DNA from: Holacanthus passer
Taxonomy: Eukaryota > Chordata > Actinopteri > Pomacanthidae
Reading direction: 5' to 3'
Assembly (NCBI GenBank): GCA_025331565.1
Contig: JAFREQ010000095.1
Coordinates: 434,001 to 498,000, forward strand
DNA: 64,000 bases
Shown: piece after piece, positions 12,583 through 24,600 of the stretch
Layout of the letters: each line of letters starts with the position of its first letter
How positions within the stretch are numbered: position 1 is the stretch's first letter
The notes under the pieces: generated by a model
What the model was told of the DNA's origin: nothing
What the model saw: only the letters and a program-made list of their open reading frames with translations
Databases searched by the model: none
Made by a program: the position numbers and the translations under genes

Positions 12583-15500
12583 GAAATCTATGAAACCGGA
12601 TGTTTTGGCTCTTTAAACTTTCCACCTTACAAACCTGTTGAAAACTAACTAATTCAAAGCTTCTCTGACAGATAATTTACTGGCAATAAATTCAAAAATA
12701 AACATTAAAGTTGGACTTGAATAAACTGCCCTGATTGTTCTCTGTGTTTCTGAAAGGTGAAAATCAGGCGATGCTGGATTAGAGACGCACAAACACAACA
12801 GGAGCCGCATCAAGGAGAGAAGCTGCGGAGCCAAAATGGCGCCCTGAGGTGGAGGAAAGTTGCGTTTGAGGGGTGTGGGAGAAATGGCAATTACGAGTTG
12901 AGCTGTGAAATATGAACGAACCAACGTGCTGAAGGTGGAACAGTTAATGCCAGTGTTTATACAGGTTTAGGAATAAGTTGTGATATTCAAGGTGTGAAAA
13001 ATGAAAACATGTCTCTAGTTTCTTAAAACATTTGCAGTTATTATAATTTCTGTTTAATCAAACGGACACAAGGATTGAAGCTGAACTGGCTGTAAACAGC
13101 CAGATAATTAAGAGAGAAATAAACAACTTTCAGCTAATTATGGCTAACTTTTAGATATGTTACAGGTACTTACATGTCTGACATGTTTGTTGTCTTTCTT
13201 CTTTTTGTTGTCCTCCTCCTGCTTCAAGCACAAGGCACCTGTGTTAAGGCTGATTTAGAAAAAAAATCAAAGTCAAACAAAACCAAAACTGCAGTTTCTG
13301 GCATTGATTTCAATTAAACACACCTGAATATGTGCAGTCTTTTCACTTTCACTTAATACATTTGAAGGCAGCGCAGTGCAGCGTTTAAATGTTGAGATGT
13401 GGCTGCCATCTTGTGGTCAAAACAAGTAGCTACAGGTGTCGCTGGGACTTTTCCAATTGATTCCCCCATCAGCCCCCATTTTCACAAATTGTATGACTAT
13501 GAAGACAGGTTTAGGGACCAGATTCTCATGGGGACATAATTTCTGCATCACTTCATAAATAAGGAGATGGAAAAAGACAATTTAAAATGATAAAATGCAC
13601 AAGATTTACCTGTTTCTACCTGTGCAGCACTTGGTCTTTTTCAGAGGAGACACTTTGGCCATAGGAGGAAAAGCACAGGTGTTGCTTATAACCTTAATGA
13701 TGGTTCTGTATTATTAAAGGGCCCAGTGAGGCAGCACACACAAAACAAGGATGAAACCAAATCAGTACAGTGAATCTATCACTAATTTGATCATTTACAC
13801 CTGTGTTTTTCCACTGAGATGTGTCCAAATGTCTCTTCCCTCCTGAAACACCTTCAGAAAAAGAAGACCAAAGAAGTGACTTTCTCCAGACTCACAACAT
13901 ACCACCGCTGTTGGTTAAGAAATGTTTTTTAAGTCAAAAATCTTTACTCAGTCACGCTTTAAATATAATTTGGACTCTACAGCTACATTATAAGCTAATG
14001 CCTGTCACATTAAAATAAGAGAAAAGAGAATGAGATTTCGAGTGTTATTGCTTCTGCTTCCTGGAAATAAACCATCGTGTCACAGGACTTCAACAGAGAT
14101 GTGGTGTTATTTGAGTCATTATTTAGATTTTCCATTCATCTTAAAAAAAAAAAAAAACCCTCATTGTAACTGGCAGAAAGACAAAAGGAACATCTGTCTT
14201 TCTTGTTGGCAGAGGAAGAAATCTTTCTGCCAAAAAAAGTGGTTAATCTTTCCTACAGGACAGATTTGGCTGGAATGTAATTTATCATCCCCATCAGACT
14301 CATTTACAGGGATTCTCACCAACACTGCTTGATTATCACCCAACAGTGGTAGAGATCAATGACGGAAGAAAAAAAAAAACAGGTAACCTCAGGCTGCTTT
14401 TGCCTTAAAGGTGAAAAGCTCACCCACTTTTTTAGAGGTGATGGATTATATATGTAAAATGTGCCACAAGTGAACATTAACAGCATGTGAAAAGATGAGC
14501 CTTTCATAGAGCGGGCAGTTTTCCTTAGGGTTAATAAATAAACACAAATAGTTGTTGTAAGAATATTACTCATGAATATTACACATCTTCATTGTTTCCA
14601 CTTGTTAATGTGAAACTAAATTCTCATTATATGATTTCTCTGACGTGAGGATTCTTTTTGTTTCATTTCAGCCAGTTACCTTTTATTTCATCCCTATTAT
14701 ATACTATAAATATCTTAGACTGTTTTTAACGTGACATCAAATTGCTGGAGATATGAAGGATTTCACATAAATAAAAAAGATATTTTCTGTAAAAGTTCAA
14801 ATCACATCTGTTTTTGCAGAAAAACATGGCTGAGTAAAATATGAGGCTTTGAGCAATGATGAAGGTTAAATCTGTCTTTAATTGGATATTGCTCAGAGCA
14901 TAGATGTGATTAATCAGTCAGGATTTGCTCTTACATGTTAAACCTTTTGTAAGTAGGATAAATGAATGAATGAAGTTTTAAGGACACTGACCACAACATA
15001 CTGTCTGACTACACAGAAGATTACACAGGCTCACTGGCCCAGTTAGAGTTGATCAAAATTTGAGTGAAGTTCTGAATAAAACATTCTGTGCTGTTTCTAC
15101 TTTAAACACAGCTTTTTTCAGCCGTTGAGACGGAGAAAGTCTGGACAGCGCTGCACTACCTGCCAGTTAGTCATTTTGGACTTTTGAAGAACTGCTTCAA
15201 AGACACAAGGTAAATTATATTTCAAATTGAAAATTAGAAGAGGAAGAAAGAAGTTTAAGAAAACTATATTAGTTGTATGTACAAATAGATAACAAACACT
15301 TTGTACGAGGTGAATTTTTTTTTATTATTCGTGTTACATATTAGGTGTCAACGCAGAGTATACATGTACAAACGTAATTTCTCCAAAAATACATCAAACT
15401 GAGCTTGGACTTGACTACTAAATCAGAAAAAGAAGACTACCTCTCCCAAAAAAAACGATGGTCCTCGATGTGGATGTCTTTATTTCCTCCTATTTTTGTT

Positions 15501-17085
15501 TTAAGCTAATCTGTTTGAGTTCCACCGAGAGCACAACCTATAACAAGCACTTGACGGGTATAGACATACCATAGAAAACACACAGATACATTCATCACCA
15601 TCGCCTAGAAAGGTTCAACACACCCCTTCCTAATAAACTACAGTCAAATAGTCACTGAGGAGGATGAAAATTGCAATGCAACGTCATTTCACTGGCCTGA
15701 AATGTATGCAAGGAGATACTTCAACAGAGAGGTCGGTATTGAAATAAAATCTGCATTGGTTTGATCATAACAGTATAAATGCTGATATTTGTCTTTTGCT
15801 TTTTCAACTAAACCTGTGATGCGAGTCTTTCTTCAAAGACGAAACTGACAAATGTGTATGTTGTGTAAGTTTTATCGCAACAGATTGCTGAAATAAACCT
15901 CTGTATAAAATATAAACTCTGAAACTTGCACCACAGTATTCTAGATTTGTGTAACCTGTTTGCACAAAAGATAAAGTCCAACTTCAGCACCTCGCACATC
16001 TGAGAAGAAGGGACACGATCGCCTCCACTTGTGAATTCTTAATGCCATGTTGTACCTCAGTGTCTTCTTTACCTGTACTGTTACTTTGAACGCAAGGACT
16101 CGAACTCCCCACGACGTGAAACTGAACAACAGCAGCAGAGCGGCTGGACCTTTAGCTGACCTTTGTGACATTCAACACTCAGCAAAAAACCAAAAAAAAA
16201 ACTGCCTTCTTTCAAAATAATTCCCATTCTGGTGACAGACATTTCTATAACATATATTTTTTGTTGTTTGTTTGGAATGTACAGTAACATCACAGTCTGT
16301 TCTGATTTAAAAAAAAAAAAAAACTGGTCCTTGTTTCCCCATGTGGCAACACGGCCTCGCTCATCTATCTGTCGTCTGATTGGTTGACTCAGGTCAGCAG
16401 ACCAATCGGCAGGTACACAACCCATATAGGCACTATGCAACCACGTCAAAAAAATAAAATAAAGTTATCTGATCATAGCAATATATTGTGAATATATAAT
16501 TCTATCTATAAAACAAAAGCCCTCTCGTGGCTCCTATTTCTAATACATACAGTAGTCTAAATGTAAATTATGACAAACTCTAACATAACAAAGAAGTAAC
16601 CCCGTAATAACGTGTATACAATCTCTTATTAACATACTGCGATGAGGGAAAATATGAAAACCTCCAGAGAGTTTGATGAAAGGGAGACATCCTCAACAAC
16701 GACTGTCAAAGTGCCCTTAAGCAAGGCATTAAACTACCATCTGTGTGGCCAGAAATACTGTACGAGCCTGACCGTACCGCTCCGTCTCTTCCTCGCCAAT
16801 AAAAGGTTTCTGCCTCTTCATGAACAGCCAGTAGCCACGATCCAGCCGCCATCATGCCCCATTCATCACTGTCAATTTCTGGGCTCATTTTCTCCCTGAA
16901 CTCCACGTGAACATTAACCATCGGTTGATGAATGAGCAATTATAAAAGTAGAGACTGACGGAAGTGTTGGTTACTGGATGTTCAGCCTGCTCATCGTTCG
17001 GACGGCAAGAGTTGTTTTTTTTTTTTTTTTAAATATAAGTTATTTCATTACCTTTCAAAAGAAGGAATATTAAACTTTCTCTTTC
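12183..17085. other. intergenic stretch between syngap1 and phf1, no gene seen
   Basis: I see no supported exon. CUTA lies between PHF1 and SYNGAP1 in human, and I looked for it here on both strands in the supplied translations; nothing resembling it is visible. The stretch contains an ATT trinucleotide repeat (12550-12582), an AAAATGGCGCC word at 12834 that resembles a YY1-type promoter site, and AT-rich sequence. Part of it could be the syngap1 5' flank. Confidence 0.5.
12550..12582. repeat. (TTA)n microsatellite
   Basis: About 33 bases of TTA repeats. Confidence 0.9.
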
Positions 17086-17091
17086 TTTATT
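17086..17091 (-). terminator. candidate phf1 polyadenylation signal
   Basis: TTTATT on the plus strand is AATAAA on the minus strand. It is the first canonical signal I could find downstream of the phf1 stop and would give a 3' UTR of about 1.1 kb. Other AATAAA words occur further downstream (for example near 15320), so longer forms are possible. Confidence 0.35.
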
Positions 17092-18201
17092 TGAAGCACT
17101 TTGCGGTTTGAATCGGGTCATTTAGATGTCTAGACTGTAATTGGGCTGAATTTGGTTTGAAAAGCGAACAATTTGTGACATCCAGGCTACGTATAATGTT
17201 CCCACAGCATTTAAATGATTATAATTCAATGCAAATAGGGTCTAACTACACATTAAAACAGAGCAATTGAAATGCTGGAAATGGGGCTAAGAAATGTTCA
17301 CTCTTTCACACAACGCACCTGTTTTTTATCCTTTACTTCTGTTGGCCTGCAAGTCTTTGTGCTATGAGCTGCATTGTGTTGTAAATTATTTCAAATTCAA
17401 AAACATTGTGCCCTGTTTTTATGTAATTCAGAACAAGCTGACGTTTTTTTTTTTTTTTTAAAGAAATGGTTCCACATTTTGGGAAATACGCTTATGCTCT
17501 TTCTTGCAGAAAGTTGAGTAAGAAGATCGATACAAATTTCTGTCCCTTAAATATGGAGATAAAGACTTTATGTAGTCTCTATCTTCATATTTACAGATAT
17601 GAGAGGTTTCAATCTTCTAATCGAACTCTCAGGAAGAAAACAAATAGTGAGAATGAGTAGTTCCCAAAATGTTGAACTGTTCCTTTAAATTAGCAGCATG
17701 TTGTCTAGATGACGAGCAGAGAAACTGTGATTTGTGGAAAATAAAATGACATATCAAAATTAAATTTTTGCTCACTTATTTTTTCACCATGACTCAATTA
17801 AAAAGCTGCAATCTTTCCTTTCTTAAGTTCGTGTACTGCAGTATTGTGCACCAAGTTACGAATCCAATTAAAGATATGTTCTTCTTGACGTGGCCCAAAG
17901 ATTCATAAATCATCAGGAGGTTTAAACATCTTCCCTCATCACTGTAAAACATGATAAATGCAAAGGCATATTCCAAAGTTAACAGTACAAATATCAGAGA
18001 AACACTAGCAAAGAGGGACATTTAGTAACGAGTAGTGAGCTATAATGATGTACTATGAGAGCAACCTGGATTTGCAACGTGTAGGGAATTTTTTTTTTTT
18101 TCTTTCTGTTTTGTTTGTACTTTAAACACTGCCACGTATTACATACACAGTGTTCCTGTGGCAGCTGCAAAACAGTCATTGCGTCTCTCGTCCTCTTTGT
18201 G
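17092..18201 (-). other. phf1: probable phf1 3' UTR
   Basis: Non-coding sequence between the phf1 stop and the first AATAAA on the minus strand. It contains an interspersed element (17455-17690) and poly-T/poly-A runs. No second gene is visible. Confidence 0.4.
17455..17690. repeat. MITE-like element with imperfect terminal inverted repeats
   Basis: The left part carries CATTTTGGGAAATACGCTTA, TGCTCTTTCTTGCAGAAAG and AGTAAGAAGATCGATACAAA. The right part carries the inverse words CAATCTTCTAATCGAACTCT, TCCCAAAATGTTGAACTGTT and CCTTTAAA. The inverted ends and size fit a non-autonomous DNA transposon common in teleosts. It lies in the probable phf1 3' UTR. Confidence 0.65.
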
Positions 18202-18696
18202 TCAGTACAGACTCACGTTCTCCCACTCCACCAGGTACTGCACCTTCCCGTCCGGCGTCACGCGTCTCGCCAAGATCCTCACCGCCTCCCCTCCCCCCCC
18301 CAGCTCCTGGCCACTGTCCCGTCCCCGCCTCCGACTACCACCCCGCCTCCTCCTCCTCCTCCCCCACCGCCGCCTCCTCCTCCTCCTCCTCCTCCTCCCC
18401 TTCCGCCTCCTCCTCCGCCTGCACCGCCTCCTCCGCCCACGCCGGCCTGGTAAGGGGGCAGATCACGTAGGATGACGGGCTCCAGCTGCTTCTGCCCCGG
18501 CTGGTGTTGGTGGTTGTGTTGGTGGTTGTGTTGGTGGTTATGTTGGTGATTGTGTTGGTGGTTGTGTTGGTGGTTGTGTTGGTGGTTGTGTTGGTGGCTG
18601 TGATGGTGCTGCTGGAGGTGGTGGTGGTGATGGCTGCCATTGGAGTTGAGGGGGTACGGGAAACATGGTGGTGGTATCCTGCAGGTGTCCTCCGCG
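18202..18696 (-). CDS. phf1: phf1 last coding exon, with frame discontinuity
   Basis: The acceptor is CTCTTCTCCTAG before 18696. The incoming phase gives residues AEDTCRIPPPCFPYPLNSNG, then a His-rich stretch, eight HQHN-type units (18501-18596), QPGQKQLEPVILRDLPPYQ and a long Gly tract. This frame stops at 18279-18281. The conserved C-terminal motif (ILARRVTPDGKVQYLVEW, then ENVSLY and stop at 18202-18204) is in another frame. The frames reconcile if one base is missing, or two are extra, in the run of nine C at 18293-18301. A sequencing or assembly error in the homopolymer is the simplest explanation; a real mutation is possible. Confidence 0.8.
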
Positions 18697-21600
18697 CTAG
18701 GAGAAGAGACAGAGACACGACTTTATTTATGAAGAAACAAACCTGCAAAACCAATTTTTACAGGTTTTTTTTGCAAATAAACTGTTGCAAATAATTGGCC
18801 TTGAAATATGCATTAAAATATGCAAATATGCACCTTAACATTTACTGTTTGTCACCACTATTAACATAAAGTAGGCTTAATACACCACATGGAAAATCAA
18901 TATTTTCATATAAACTGGATAAAATGGATGAACTCACTTTGTGTCAGGTAAAAATAGAAAGAAGAATTATCATCCAACTCTGTCTACAGAGCATTTTAGT
19001 TTCATTTTGGTTTTACGGCCACATCTTTACTGTCGTGGTTCACTCTCGCTGCTGCCATCGATCTCATTTCCTGCAGTTTTCAGGCTTAAAAACTCACTGT
19101 AAACTACCTGTCCGGCACCAAACAGCAGACGGACAAAATTAGCACTAGCTGGTGAACATAGCCGAGCATATGGCAGCTAAAGACCCAAAATATTTCCCTC
19201 AAGAGTTGGACTAAGATGGAGCTAAACGGAGAGAGCGAATACTGGACTCGTGTTTGTCAGGTGGCCAGAAACTCGACTCCAAATGAATGATAATTTTGTT
19301 CCATGTCTGCCAGACGTGTAAATAAGCAACTTCTCCATATCAACTTTATACGTTGATAATATATCAATGTTGTGTTTACGCTGCCAAAAAAAAAAAATCA
19401 ATTAATGCAGGTTTAAATTGAAGTAATCCATCCCAATTAAAAAGAAGTACTGCAAAGGTGAGTCGTAATCCTGAATACCAATTAGCAGCTTCTGACGGTT
19501 GATCGGCATTTCAATATATGACTTCTGAATAACATCACAACTCAGAAAGGTCCAAATCATCCTCTGAAAACATGTTTGGATTAAATACGATGATCTCAAG
19601 TTGGAACTCGTCCACAGGGACATAAAGTATATTGTATGACAAATGCACATGTAGCAACGACTGTAATGATAAGTTATTAGTATTCACAAATCTTCTTTAT
19701 ACTCAAATGTGTTAAATGCTTCTCCAAAAAAAGACTATTTTGACAACCAAGGAGAAGAAGGAAGAAGTGAAAAAACTGAAGTAACTGAGCTGTTTAACTG
19801 CAAAAACATTCTTAAAAGCTAAAGCAACAACTGAAGAGTCAGCTGGTGCCACAAACAACAGCCGACCATCTGACATGTTTGTGTTGAAGTCAGTGAAACC
19901 ACTCAGCCGCCAACAGTGAAATCTTGTGGTTGAACAGAGCGATGAGGGCGACAGATGAGTAAAACCTGTTGTAGTGATGGAGGCTCCTGGAGAGGGCAGT
20001 GTTTCCGTTGTACGTGGTGTGATACAGGGCATACATCCGCTTGGGGGGAGAGCTGCGGACGAGACGTGAAGAAGTGGAAGACAACAATTGTTTTACTATT
20101 TTAATCCAGCTATGCTTCAAAGCAGGAGAAAAGAGTCAGAGCATTAAAGGTTAAGTTCCTCCCAACATTATTTCCAATATTTCCAGTTTACACTGTGTGA
20201 TATTGATGATGCAGATTTTTTTGTGTGTTTGAGTTTATTTACTTTAGTTTCCACTTCTGCCGTCACCTCAATACTACGCAGGCAAACAGAGTTTTGTTTG
20301 TGTTCGTCACATGAATGAAAAGCGTTTTTTGAAAAAAATATCTGCTGTTGAAAGTTTTCAGAAGAAATACTTTCTACCAAGGAAATAATCCCACCTCTAT
20401 TGTACCGGGGTGGCGGCAGAAGTCTCGGAGGCAGATATCTGAAAACCTCAGCGTCTATAACGAGTCTATCTGCATCATGTCACTTCATAGCAGAGGGAAG
20501 TCGGGAAGCATCCTCGCCTCCAGCTGTCTCTTCTGTTGCATTACGCTATTAACTTTTATTATTATCAGAAGCATAACAAGCTCTCCTGATGTTTTCCTAC
20601 AGTATTTTGTACAACTTCGATTCCAGAAAAGGTTGGGACGCTGTGTAAAACATGCATTAATTTTGTTAATCCTTTTTGAACTATACACAATTGAAGACAG
20701 TACATATACATAAACAGTAATATAATAAATGTTCGACCTCATCAACTTCATTGATTGACTATGAAAGTTGTGGACTGATCCAAAAACACCTGTTTGGATC
20801 ATTCCACAGGTAAACAGGTTCATTGGTAACAGGTGATAGGATCATGATTGGGTATGAAAGGTTCATTCTGGAAAGACTCATGGATGGAGAGAGGTTCAAC
20901 ACTTTGTGAACACATAGTCTTATTTATTGTGGGCATTTATTATGCTTTTGATCCTGCTATAACCCGATGCATCCGATACAGTGTTCCAGATTTGGAGCTG
21001 TGCACGCTGCTGCTTTTCACTTCATCAACACAGAAACCAGAATGATAAAACACCTCTTACCTCAGACTAAGCTCCTCCTCTGACTTCCTGGAGTTGTAAA
21101 GGCTGGCCCCTCCCATATAGCCATGGCAACATGGCAGTAGCTCAATGGGGTTGGCAGCGACTGGGGGTGGACAAGCCTGGACACAGGAGACACACACAGA
21201 TCAGCTTGTCCGGACGCCAACACGATCCCAGGAGTCAATCAAGCTCTGATATCTCTGTGCTCAGACGTGCATGAAGTTAATTCTGCACATGTTCGTTTTT
21301 GTGATAAATGCATTTAGACAAAAAGGTTTTTGCATACTGAAAATCAAAAAGAGAACATATTAAAGCTGAGCTGATGTACATTTTATATATCGTTTGCATT
21401 CTCGTAAAAACATGCAATGCTTGAATTCCATGTTCCTGCGTTTCCTGACAGCAGATACGGGCAGATATGTCTATAAATCCAGACTACTACCATTAATGGA
21501 TGTGACATTATCAAGGCTCATCAGACACAGGCGTAGGATGTCGCGCTTAAATGTATCACCTCCACAGTACATCAGATGGAGCTGACTGGTCGGTGACACG

Positions 21601-24600
21601 CCGACTCAGGACCCGTGAAAAGTAAAAACATCAGAGCATCATCAGAGCAATCGATCACTGGAAATGTCATCTGGGTGGACGCCACATAAAGGTTTTTGCA
21701 TTTCTCATCGCTGGACTGTGACATATGGCGCCACACTTGGCCCATTATCATTCCCTTCTCTAGCATTACTATTAGGATGGGAGATTATTATTCAGTGGCC
21801 TTAGTCGACGTCTGTGCCTTTAAATGGATGTGCTCTGTCAATGCTGCGCTGTCAAGGTGCCAGCGCCACCTGGCCAAACTGTAATCGACTGCAAAGTGCA
21901 CTTGGAAGTGATCCCAGCCTATGCATATCAGCATTCCTTCCCATCTCACTTTCCCCACTACAACGAACCTGCTCCTCCAAGACGGACGGAGATTAGCATC
22001 AATCAGAGGGGCACAATGGGGCCTGGATGTGCCAGAGTGAGAGCGAGTGCTCCGTGGAGCGTATTGTTCCAGGATTACTGTATGTGCACATGCACAGATC
22101 AGAGTATTGTGTAGGAGGACACAGCACAATGAGCCTTCTCGGTTAAGAATGCAGTGTAAAAATAGTAACTGCCACATGTGACGTTGCCTGTTTCAGTGTG
22201 ATCCGCTGGGAATTGGGTTTGATGATCGTGATAAATGCGGCGCTGAACTGCAGATGTTGATGAAATACATGAGCGGGTTTGTGCGCAGCCAAGTTTGCAT
22301 TTGAATTATACATTTTAACCGAGCCAAACACACGACTCTTCATCTCTCGCACGCCACCTTTAGTCTAAGCGCAGACTTTAAAGCGTCAGCAGACATTAAA
22401 CATACAGCAAGAAAGAAGGAGAGAAACCGAGGCGCCGAGCTGCTCTGGGTGTTAAAAGACACGCAGACTGATCTAGACTGTGAAATGAACCTTCATCACG
22501 GCGTCTGACTGACAGGTTATTTGGATCGCAGAGAGCTGTTTACCTGGCTGCTTCGGGAAAAAAAAAATGAAAAAAAATGAAAAAAATAATCAGAGAGGTT
22601 TTGTGGCCCAGACCTCCCTCCTCGCCCCGAGCCGGAGACAGAGGCACTGACCTGTGTCTCCATGATGCGACGCTTTGATTTACGCGACTCTGCCCCCCCA
22701 ACTCTCCTCTGGCAGGGAAGTGACAACGGGCTGAAGTGAACAAAAACACACATAAATTAAAATACAAGCATACAGTCCCAATGTGCTCTGTTTAGTTTAT
22801 TAGTGCGTCTCCATCAAAGCCTACTGAGAGGTGTAAAATACAGGAAGATGAGAGCAGAGAGATGATATAGTGAATGATTTTGATGTATTATGCCAGTAAC
22901 ACATTTTACATATATATGAGCCCATCGGCAGGGAGATTGAAAAATATGAAAGAATGACATAAAACACTTCTCCTCCATATCTTGCTCTCCCCTAATTTCC
23001 CTCGTTCACTATCTTCTTCTTCTTCTGCTGCTGGAAACTGAACTTCTCTCCTGACTTTAAAACAAAACAGAAGGTCCCAAAAAAAAAAGTTTTTTTAAAA
23101 ACATTACAACCCAAAATTCACGCTGAGTGGACTGAACAACATACTCTTCATTCTGCTATAATTAGAGCCAGGTAGTAGGAATTTAAATGTATGTTTTGGC
23201 CCGAGTCATTAAGATCAACAGGATCGTCCTATCGTAGAAGCATGAATGTGTTCAAACTGCATTTCAATCTGGCCACATCATTATGGGATCTCTTGTGTAC
23301 AAAGCTGACATTCTGGCCTGACAGTGACAGAGAAGATAAGATGGTGTCTGACATGGAAAAGAGAGAGAGTGTCCAAAACAGAAAAGGTTCAGCCTCTGTG
23401 GGTTTGAATATCCACAGCTAATTTAAAGAAGATTTTACTTTAAATATTACACTGTGAACAACCCATAAGAGCAGGATTAAAGGTTTTGTGTGACTATGAC
23501 TCTCGAGGTTGAGAAAGTATAAATTTTGATCTCTGGATTTGGAATAAACTAATATGTCTCGCCTCTAACGTGACCGTGTGAACACTGTCTGATCAGGAAG
23601 AAGCAAACTGACTTCACTTTAATCAACCTGAACGTCTCACGTTTCTGTCAGGAAGAGCGGTGAAGCCAATAAAATCAATGTTTCTCTCTGGCTATTGGAA
23701 ACTTGCAGCCTGTAGATATTTGGAGAAAATGAAACTAGAGGATAAATGACTGAAGATATGTAAGTTGTTTCCATACAAGCAAACTGTTTCAGAAAACCCA
23801 CCGGTCCCAATCAGACGCTCAACTGCTGATTATTTCATTGCAATTCAGTCTGAGCACCAACTAAATGCTAGAAATGATTTAAAATGAAATCATCTGCAGA
23901 CGACGGGACACATGTACCAACACTTTTAGATGTAAAAACACAAGCATACACAGAGTTTTCTACTCTTTTGGGAGATTATGAAGACAGTGATACTTTTACT
24001 GGCATATGAAAATTGCACTGCTTTGATTCCTTAACTGTTTGAGCGATTCAGTGATTATTCGCCCTGCGGGAGTCACAGAGCTCTTATTGAGATAAGGGCT
24101 GAAAAGAGAGTCTCTGTCCTTACTCTGACCTTCGCCGATGCGTGATGTTGATGGGCGGCTCGGTGATGAGGGGCGACGAATCGGACGTCAGCGGAGGCGG
24201 CGCTCGGACCTGAAGCCCAAAAAGACACTTCTTCTTCTTGATCTCCTTCCCAGAGACGAACCTGAGGCAACGTCACAGAAACAGCTCGCACAGTCCGCTT
24301 CTTTCAAATGTATCATCACTTTATGTTTGTGTGTGTTTTCATTACTCTTCTTTGATGCTGCTAATGAATTTAACGTCGTGTAAAAAGTAGACAGCATTTC
24401 AAAGGTGGTGACTGTGTTAGTAAGTGTGCGTAATTAGAGCAGACCAGCCTGGAGAAATGTGCAGTTTTGTGACTGCGAGGTTTTTCATTTTGAACATTTC
24501 AATGAAAAAAAAAACTAAAAGTAATTATAACTCCAGACTGGTTATTGTGATTTAATAAGAAAAACTTGTGTCCTCTTCTGACAAGACAAAATAAGCAAAG

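Noticed and set aside
16370..16415. Two opposed CCAAT words (GATTGGTTGACTC and GACCAATC)
   Set aside because: Imperfect and short, and in a stretch with no evidence of a promoter.
18335..18470. Glutamate-rich minus-strand frame over the GGA repeats
   Set aside because: The incoming splice phase selects the glycine frame; the Glu frame ends at a stop before the conserved motif and is a shadow.
18115..18794. Proline-, serine- and valine-rich plus-strand open frames
   Set aside because: Antisense to the phf1 last exon; composition comes from trinucleotide repeats.
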